Made by a program: the position numbers and the translations under genes. Below, piece after piece: positions 7,058 to 11,115 of a DNA stretch of 11,115 bases. Source of the DNA: JAZSQZ01 sp045538175. Lineage in GTDB: Bacteria > Bacillota > Clostridia > Christensenellales > UBA1242. Position 1 is the first letter of the stretch, and the number at the start of each line of letters is the position of its first letter. The stretch is taken from positions 1 to 11,115 of the forward strand of contig JAZSQZ010000119.1 of assembly GCA_045538175.1 (NCBI GenBank), given 5' to 3'. The notes under the pieces were generated by a model. It did not search any database, was not told the origin of the DNA, and saw only the letters and a program-made list of their open reading frames with translations.

Positions 7058-7618
7058 ATGAAAATTAACAAAATTAAAAATAAAGAATTAGAAACAAAAG
7101 ATTTGATATTGAAACCTTTTATATTAGATTATGCACAAGATATGTATGACAATTGGGCAACAGACCCAAAGGTAAATAAATATTTGTCTTGGGATTTGCA
7201 TAAATCTGTAGAAGAATCAAAAGAGTTAATAAAAATTTGGATTAAAAACGATGGCTATGATTGGGCTTTGTATCACAAGGAAACAGGCAAAGTCATAGGT
7301 GCTATAAACGTTGTAAAAATTGAAGAAAGATATTTTATAGGTGAAGTTGGATATTGTATGTCTAGCAAGTTTTGGGGCAACGGTTTGATGACACAAGCTT
7401 TGGGTGCTGTAATCAAATTTTTATTTGAAGAAGTAAACTTGAATAGAATTCAATTAAAACACGCTATAGAAAACATCGGCTCTGGTAGGGTAATGGAGAA
7501 AAATGGTTTAAAGCATGAAGGTGTTTTAAGACAAGGAAGTTTTGCTCACGGAATATTTTATGACACAAACATCTATTCAATATTGAAAAGTGAATATTTG
7601 GAAAACAAAAACAAATAA
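7058..7618 (+). CDS. GNAT-family N-acetyltransferase, RimJ/RimL-like (186 residues)
   Basis: It transfers acetyl from acetyl-CoA to an amine; in this subgroup the acceptor is often the N-terminal amino group of a ribosomal protein, but other substrates occur. The N-terminal strand ETKDLILKPFILDYAQDMYD (12-31) is typical of the Acetyltransf_3 type. The beta-strand KVIGAINVVKI (78-88) is followed by EVGYCMSSKFWGNGLMTQAL (96-115), containing the pyrophosphate-binding pattern K-x-x-G-x-G. NIGSGRVMEKNGLKHEG (139-155) is the family's Asn-x-x-S...EKxGF-type helix. The length is normal for the family. AAAGGAG at 7042-7048 supports ATG 7058. The hairpins upstream sit between it and rnjA. The substrate cannot be told. 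Confidence 0.9.
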   Translation: MKINKIKNKELETKDLILKPFILDYAQDMYDNWATDPKVNKYLSWDLHKSVEESKELIKIWIKNDGYDWALYHKETGKVIGAINVVKIEERYFIGEVGYCMSSKFWGNGLMTQALGAVIKFLFEEVNLNRIQLKHAIENIGSGRVMEKNGLKHEGVLRQGSFAHGIFYDTNIYSILKSEYLENKNK

Positions 7619-7668
7619 AACAATGTTGGTAAGATTATAAGCATTAAAACTCGTATATGTTAACAATA

Positions 7669-7674
7669 TATAAT
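7669..7674 (+). promoter_or_regulatory. Possible -10 box ahead of the 75-residue gene
   Basis: TATAAT at 7669-7674 lies about 53 bases before ATG 7727, but no good -35 is found 16-18 bases upstream. The surrounding 7655-7685 is a run of alternating AT with a central GTTAAC palindrome (7659-7664). No terminator is seen after the acetyltransferase gene. Confidence 0.3.
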
Positions 7675-7726
7675 CTATATTTTTGTATGTAATTTAACAA
7701 TTAAGATTTGTAAGGGGATAATAAAA

Positions 7727-7954
7727 ATGAGTGATAAATCTTGTGAAAAAATTATAGACGATATAAAAAATTTGCCTAAAGGAACTATTTTTACTATCAA
7801 AGAATTTTTAGATAAATACAATCTAGATAGGACATTATATCTTGAATATTCTGTAAACATTGCAGATAAAATAAGAGAATTTGCAAAAATTCATGAGGAC
7901 GAAAAGGGCTCGTTTCGTGGATTACCTTTTGTTTTTAGGTATATAAAAAAATAA
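7727..7954 (+). CDS. Small hypothetical protein (75 residues)
   Basis: A small soluble protein with no cysteine cluster, one Cys near the N-terminus and no membrane segment. The core NLPKGTIFTIKEFLDKY (14-30) recalls the opening of DUF1413-type small proteins (LPxGTxFTLKDLF), but the rest is not distinctive. The C-terminal EDEKGSFRGLPFVFRYIKK (about 57-75) looks like a beta hairpin. Start ATG 7727 follows AAGGGG at 7712-7717 at a spacing of nine. Function is unknown; a small DNA- or protein-binding role is only a guess. It is a separate unit between the acetyltransferase gene and the terminator in front of sigK. Confidence 0.65.
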   Translation: MSDKSCEKIIDDIKNLPKGTIFTIKEFLDKYNLDRTLYLEYSVNIADKIREFAKIHEDEKGSFRGLPFVFRYIKK

Positions 7955-8056
7955 TAATTATGTATTTTATTGTGCTGTTGAAATGAAATCTTTTTAGATA
8001 TGAAAACTTTTGATTTGTTTGAATAGATAAGGTTACTAATAAATGATTTGGAAAAT

Positions 8057-8088
8057 AAAAAGCGAAAGTATAACACTTTCGCTTTTTT
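8057..8088 (+). terminator. Intrinsic terminator (likely bidirectional) before sigK
   Basis: A 13-bp perfect stem, 8057-8069 with 8075-8087, closes a five-base loop and ends in a T-run at 8083-8088. A matching A-run on the 5' side would let it work on the other strand too. It ends the transcript of the 75-residue gene about 100 bases downstream and insulates sigK. Confidence 0.88.
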
Positions 8089-8173
8089 ACTGAAAAATTT
8101 TTTTATAAAAAACATATATGTACAAGCAAAAATCGACAAAATAATTCATATACATAAACCGAGGTGTTTGTGT
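8089..8173 (+). promoter_or_regulatory. Upstream region of sigK
   Basis: This 85-base gap between the terminator and ATG 8174 should hold the sigK promoter. In B. subtilis that promoter is read by sigma-E. I see CATATACA at 8147-8154, a partial match to the sigma-E -10, but it lies too close to the GAGGTG ribosome site (8161-8166) and has no good -35. The gap contains no other gene or structure. Confidence 0.3.
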
Positions 8174-8878
8174 ATGATTATTGAAAGTTTTATGACGTTT
8201 ATAAATAAAATTATGCTGTTTTCAGCATACGTCAATAATGTGTCGTGTTTTCCAAAGCCGCTAAGCAGTGAAGAAGAAAAGGAGTGTTTTGAAAAATTTT
8301 GGAAGGGTGACAATGTCGCAAAAGAAAAACTTATAAGTCACAACTTAAGACTTGTTGCACATATTGTAAAAAAATATAATACTGCAGGTGAAGCAGATGA
8401 TTTGATTTCGGTTGGTTCAATAGGTCTTATAAAAGCAATAAACTCCTTTCAATATGGAAAAAATACTCAGTTTTCAACATATGCTGCAAAGTGTATTGAA
8501 AATGAAATCTTGATGCTTATAAGGGTAAACAAAAAACATACAACCGTTGTATCGCTAGGGGAGTGTTTAGGAAAAGATAAAGATGGTAACGAAATAAACT
8601 TGATAGATGTTGTGCCAAATCTTGAAACAGACGTTATACAGACGGTAGAGAATAACATCTTAACAGAAAAACTTTTAAAACTAATCAAAAATGTTTTAAA
8701 CGATAGGGAATATGAGATAATAAGTTTAAGATATGGTATTGGTGGTAAACCATCGTACACGCAAAGAGAAGTTGCAAAAAAGCTGGGAATTTCTAGGTCG
8801 TATATAAGTAGGTTAGAAAAAAAGTCGTTAGAGTTAATTAGACAGTTTGTGAAAGAAAAAGAATTGTATTTTGATTAG
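8174..8878 (+). CDS. sigK: RNA polymerase sporulation sigma factor SigK-like (234 residues)
   Basis: A late mother-cell sigma factor directing spore coat and cortex genes. Region 2 is clear: EKLISHNLRLVAHIVKKYNT (51-70), DDLISVGSIGLIKAINSF (75-92) and STYAAKCIENEILMLIRVNK (101-120). Region 4 carries LNDREYEIISLRYGI (175-189) and a helix-turn-helix, TQREVAKKLGISRSYISRLE (196-215). Just after the N-terminal segment, YVNNVSCFPKPLS (19-31) aligns with the processing region of B. subtilis pro-SigK (YVKNNAFPQPLS), and the hydrophobic segment before it resembles the pro-sequence. The start at ATG 8174 is set by GAGGTG at 8161-8166; a longer in-frame ORF back to 8048 would run through a terminator and is rejected. 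The gene is one continuous frame, not split by a skin element. Other SigE/SigK-family members are the main alternative. Confidence 0.9.
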   Translation: MIIESFMTFINKIMLFSAYVNNVSCFPKPLSSEEEKECFEKFWKGDNVAKEKLISHNLRLVAHIVKKYNTAGEADDLISVGSIGLIKAINSFQYGKNTQFSTYAAKCIENEILMLIRVNKKHTTVVSLGECLGKDKDGNEINLIDVVPNLETDVIQTVENNILTEKLLKLIKNVLNDREYEIISLRYGIGGKPSYTQREVAKKLGISRSYISRLEKKSLELIRQFVKEKELYFD

Positions 8879-8888
8879 TCTAAAATGT

Positions 8889-8917
8889 TTGCAATTTTTT
8901 AATATTTGGTGTATTTT
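8889..8917 (+). promoter_or_regulatory. Possible promoter of the nitroreductase gene
   Basis: TTGCAA at 8889-8894 and TATTTT at 8912-8917 are 17 bp apart, 19 bases before ATG 8936. The -10 is weak. No terminator is seen after sigK, so co-transcription with sigK is also possible. Confidence 0.3.
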
Positions 8918-8935
8918 TTAGTTAGGAGAAAAATT

Positions 8936-9433
8936 ATGGACGGAATAAAAATGTTAAAAACAAGGCAAACTGACAGAAAGTTTTTGCCATATAGTATTGA
9001 TCTTGCGATTATTGAAAATATTGTAGATTGTGGAAGACTTGCACCAAGTGCCAAAAATTATCAACCATTAAGATTTGTAATTGTTGATGATAGGGAGATT
9101 TTGGATAAGTTTGCAGAGATTTGTGAGTTTGGAAAATTTTTAAAAAATTGTCCTATAGTTGTTGCTGTTTTTTCAGAAGAAAAAGATTTTATGGTTGAAG
9201 ACGCTGCTGCTGCAACCGAAAATATGTTGCTTGCTGCAACTGCATATGGACTTGGCTCTTGTTGGATAGGAAGTTATAATAGAAAACATTCAAAAGAAGT
9301 TGAACAAATTTTAAGTTGTCCCAAAACTCATAAACTTGTAACAATGGTTGCAATAGGAAAAGTGGAAGAGAAATGGAATAGACCTGAAAAGAAAAAACTT
9401 GCAGATGTTATGAGTTATAATAAATTTGAATAA
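8936..9433 (+). CDS. Nitroreductase-family flavoprotein (165 residues)
   Basis: A small FMN-dependent NAD(P)H oxidoreductase of the nitroreductase fold, probably cytoplasmic and dimeric. The N-terminal MLKTRQTDRKF (6-16) is the family's R-x-S/T-x-R-x-F phosphate-binding entry. CGRLAPSAKNYQPLRFVIVD (32-51) is the flavin-contact helix and strand. EDAAAATENMLLAATAYGLG (88-107) followed by SCWIG (108-112) is the second conserved block, and VAIGKVEEKWNRPEKKKLADV (138-158) the third. At 165 residues it is at the short end of the family (usually 170-220). ATG 8936 is set by AGGAG at 8924-8928; an upstream in-frame GTG/ATG-like extension to 8906 runs through this site. The substrate cannot be inferred. 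A terminator follows at once. Confidence 0.9.
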   Translation: MDGIKMLKTRQTDRKFLPYSIDLAIIENIVDCGRLAPSAKNYQPLRFVIVDDREILDKFAEICEFGKFLKNCPIVVAVFSEEKDFMVEDAAAATENMLLAATAYGLGSCWIGSYNRKHSKEVEQILSCPKTHKLVTMVAIGKVEEKWNRPEKKKLADVMSYNKFE

Positions 9434-9435
9434 GT

Positions 9436-9465
9436 AAAAAGGAACTATCAAAAGTTCCTTTTTTT
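9436..9465 (+). terminator. Intrinsic terminator after the nitroreductase gene
   Basis: An 11-bp perfect stem, 9436-9446 with 9453-9463, closes a six-base loop and ends in a T-run at 9459-9465. It lies directly after the stop at 9433 and just before the rnpB promoter. Confidence 0.9.
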
Positions 9466-9472
9466 AATGACG

Positions 9473-9501
9473 TTGACAAAAGTAAAAAATAAATATATAA
9501 T
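9473..9501 (+). promoter_or_regulatory. rnpB: Consensus sigma-A promoter of rnpB
   Basis: TTGACA at 9473-9478 and TATAAT at 9496-9501 match both consensus boxes exactly with the ideal 17-bp spacer. Transcription would begin near 9508, in agreement with the first base of the P1 helix at 9509. A strong constitutive promoter suits a stable RNA. Confidence 0.92.
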
Positions 9502-9507
9502 TGTTAT

Positions 9508-9846
9508 CGTTAGTTAGACAGACTATCGCAGTGCAGTTGTTATGGCTGTAATGAGGAAAGTCCGGGCTTCACAGAGCAGGGTGCTGGGTAACTCCCAGTG
9601 GAGGCGACTCCAAGGAAAGTGCAACAGAAATAAACCGCAAGAAATTGTAAGGATGGAAAGGCGAGGTAAGAGCTCACCGTCTGGTTGGTGACAATCGGAG
9701 CAATGTAAACCCCACTTGAAGCAAGATTAAAAAGACCACATTAGTTGCTCGCTAGGTCTTTAAAAATATCGCTTGAACTTAATGGTAACATTAAGTCTAG
9801 ATAGATGATAGTCAAAAACAGAACTCGGCTTACGGCTAATCTAACA
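9508..9846 (+). ncRNA. rnpB: RNase P RNA, class A (catalytic RNA for tRNA 5' maturation)
   Basis: The ribozyme that removes 5' leaders from pre-tRNA. Universal core elements are present in order: GAGGAAAGTCCGGGC at 9553-9567 (P3/P4 5' strand), AGTGCAACAGAAA in the specificity domain (9618-9630), GAGGTAAGAGCTCACCG at 9663-9679, AAACCCCACTTGAAGCAAG at 9707-9725, GATAGATGAT at 9800-9809, and ACAGAACTCGGCTTACGG at 9818-9835 (P4 3' strand). P1 closes by pairing 9509-9513 with 9841-9845 and 9514-9517 with 9836-9839, with one bulge. The pattern with CAGGGTGCTGGGTAACTCCC (9578-9597) is class A (ancestral), not the Bacillus class B. Length is about 338 bases. It has its own promoter and terminator. 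Confidence 0.96.
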
Positions 9847-9853
9847 AATGGGG

Positions 9854-9881
9854 AAAAGAGTGGAGAAATCCACTCTTTTTT
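9854..9881 (+). terminator. Intrinsic terminator of rnpB
   Basis: An 11-bp perfect stem, 9854-9864 with 9869-9879, closes a GAAA tetraloop and ends in a T-run at 9876-9881, eight bases after the RNase P RNA. The 9805 frame start upstream lies inside rnpB and this terminator, so it cannot be the start of the next gene. Confidence 0.93.
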
Positions 9882-9915
9882 GTTTAAAATTTTTTGTTTT
9901 GTAAACCATTTTTAT

Positions 9916-11010
9916 ATGGTTATAATTATATTACTAATTTTGCTATTTTTATTTTTAAATATTAAAAATGACAAAAACATATACAAAAATAATGCAATTA
10001 TCAAAAAAACATATATAAAAAAATTAAAAATTCAAAATAAGTTATTGTTTTATAACTTAACAAAATTTGAAAAGAATTTATTAAACAAGGTAAAAAATAA
10101 TTTTGTTTTGTTAAAAAATTGTGATGAAGATTTGTTTTTAGAAATTGAAAAAGCAGGGATAAACAAAGATTATCCAACGATAAAAATTGATATTTGTGAC
10201 TGCAAAAATTATGAGAAGTTAAAAAAGTATTTATATGCAATAAAAAAGATAGAGAATATGTCGTACAATGTAAATGTGTTTATTTTGTTTTCAAAGTTAA
10301 ATGGATTAAGTTTTAGGGAAATCTTGTATCTGTCTTCAAAATTTAAATTTAGGTCGGTTATAAAAATCATTGATGAAGAATTTATGTCTGTAAAACTTAT
10401 GTCATTGATAAACATATTAAATATTGATAGGGAAGATGATCCAACTTTTAATATAACAAAAACAGGTATCGAAGTTTGTGGTAAAAAATATTTTTATGGC
10501 TTTGAGGAATATAAAAATTTCTGTTTTTTAAGTGAGATAAGTGAACTAAAATTTTATGCTAAAAAAACAAGAACATTTGACTTTGAAAACAAATTTGATT
10601 GCGAAAAATTTTACTTTGAAAATTTAACAAACAAAAATTTGAGCATAAAATTTTGGTATGTTAAAAATCTTTTAAACTTAAAAAAACAAAAATATTTTTT
10701 AACAAAATTTAATCGTTTTAAAAATCTTGTTTGTGTAAACAAAGAAAAAATATTTCTTGAAGACAATGTTTGTTTTGATAAAAAAAATGTGACAAAAGAA
10801 AGAGTTGTTTTGTTTAAAAAAATAGTAATAAAACCAAATCAAAAGTTTGAATTTTTTGTTGTAAAAAGCAAAGAAAAATTTGAAGATTTTCCTTTTGAAA
10901 AAGTCGTCTATAACGGATTTGGTGAGATTACAAACAAATACTTTAAACTGCCCAAAATTAAGGTTGTGACCCCAAATAACGCCTTAAACAAGCTTATAAA
11001 TTTTTACTAA
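9916..11010 (+). CDS. Membrane-anchored protein of unknown function, probably prematurely stopped (364 residues)
   Basis: The first plausible start after the rnpB terminator is ATG 9916; no good ribosome binding site precedes it. The N-terminus is a single membrane anchor (VIIILLILLFLFLNI, residues 2-16) with a basic flank. The rest is soluble and extremely rich in Lys, Asn, Phe and Ile, with about 25-residue alternating helix/strand units such as EKAGINKDYPTIKIDI and FREILYLSSKFKFRSVIKII. The C-terminal stretch KVVTPNNALNKLINFY faintly recalls the entry to GH94/cyclic beta-glucan-synthase-type catalytic regions (VxTPDxxLNxLVN), which would make this the N-terminal part of a large surface enzyme; this is a guess. 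The frame remains open after the TAA at 11008-11010. Confidence 0.55.
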   Translation: MVIIILLILLFLFLNIKNDKNIYKNNAIIKKTYIKKLKIQNKLLFYNLTKFEKNLLNKVKNNFVLLKNCDEDLFLEIEKAGINKDYPTIKIDICDCKNYEKLKKYLYAIKKIENMSYNVNVFILFSKLNGLSFREILYLSSKFKFRSVIKIIDEEFMSVKLMSLINILNIDREDDPTFNITKTGIEVCGKKYFYGFEEYKNFCFLSEISELKFYAKKTRTFDFENKFDCEKFYFENLTNKNLSIKFWYVKNLLNLKKQKYFLTKFNRFKNLVCVNKEKIFLEDNVCFDKKNVTKERVVLFKKIVIKPNQKFEFFVVKSKEKFEDFPFEKVVYNGFGEITNKYFKLPKIKVVTPNNALNKLINFY

Positions 11011-11115
11011 CCACAAGAAATCATAAAAAACTATGTATATTCTTCAAATAAAAACAAGAAAGATTTTGAGGAGTTTTTGGGGGATTTTTCAAAAGAAAAT
11101 TTGGAAACAAATGAT
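11011..11115 (+). pseudogene. In-frame continuation beyond the TAA, probable remainder of a broken gene
   Basis: Directly after the TAA the same frame is open for 35 codons to the window end (beginning PQEIIKNYVYSSNKNKKDFE, later EFLGDFSKE), with the same Lys/Glu/Asn/Phe composition as the upstream protein. A single T-to-A change turning TTA (Leu) into TAA would produce exactly this. No start codon with a ribosome site is present for a new gene; ATG 11033 is in another frame. Confidence 0.5.

Noticed and set aside
8147..8154. Sigma-E -10 box for sigK
   Set aside because: Partial match only, no matching -35, and transcription would start at the ribosome site.
8048..8173. N-terminal extension of SigK to 8048
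   Set aside because: It would translate through a strong terminator hairpin (8057-8088); ATG 8174 has a proper GAGGTG site and matches the SigK N-terminus.
1..8878. Phage genes as a skin element interrupting sigK
   Set aside because: sigK is a single intact frame, and the phage genes lie several genes upstream separated by host genes and terminators.
4153..9881. The phage terminator and the rnpB terminator as a pair of attachment repeats
   Set aside because: They share only the general AAGAGTG-GAAA-CACTCTT terminator design, with differing stem cores and no common flanking core.
9805..9915. N-terminal extension of the last protein to 9805
   Set aside because: The stretch lies within the 3' end of RNase P RNA and its terminator.
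1..11115. CRISPR arrays, tRNA genes, insertion sequences
   Set aside because: No spaced direct repeats, tRNA cloverleaf or transposase was seen.

Overview
The window is AT-rich DNA with every recognisable gene on the + strand. It looks like a chromosomal segment of an endospore-forming, low-GC Bacillota (Clostridia-like) organism. The evidence is strong AGGAG-type ribosome binding sites, U-rich intrinsic terminators, a full-length RNase J, a class-A RNase P RNA and an uninterrupted sporulation sigma factor of the SigK type. Genus cannot be told from the sequence.

Region 1 (1-4180) is the 3' end of a phage structural operon. In order it holds a 5'-truncated major capsid protein, a hairpin, a small conserved-looking phage protein, a probable head-tail connector, a 492-residue probable tail hub with beta-propeller character, a 61-residue orphan, a BhlA/UviB-type holin and a second small membrane protein with holin character. 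A strong terminator (4153-4180) closes the operon. Coat, adaptor, hub is the late-gene order of short-tailed (P22-like) phages. No tape measure, tail fibre, endolysin or integrase lies between the hub and the terminator. The module therefore ends abruptly against host DNA: it is a compact podovirus-like prophage, a remnant, or a domesticated particle.

Region 2 (4181-7618) begins with a promoter and a six-segment membrane protein of unknown function. RNase J follows, a main mRNA-decay and maturation nuclease of these bacteria. After it come two overlapping, mutually exclusive hairpins and a RimJ/RimL-type GNAT acetyltransferase.

Region 3 (7619-9465) holds a 75-residue hypothetical protein, a terminator, the SigK-like late mother-cell sigma factor with a pro-sequence-like N-terminus, and a small nitroreductase followed by a terminator.

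Region 4 (9473-9882) is rnpB with a perfect-consensus promoter (TTGACA, 17 bp, TATAAT) and its own GAAA-loop terminator.

Region 5 (9883-11115) holds a membrane-anchored, very Lys/Asn/Phe-rich protein. Its reading frame meets a single TAA at 11008-11010 and then stays open to the window end, so it is probably the 5' part of a larger gene broken by one nonsense change (or a base-call error). The longest gene-free stretch apart from RNA is about 220 bases (7955-8173); it contains a terminator and the sigK upstream region.
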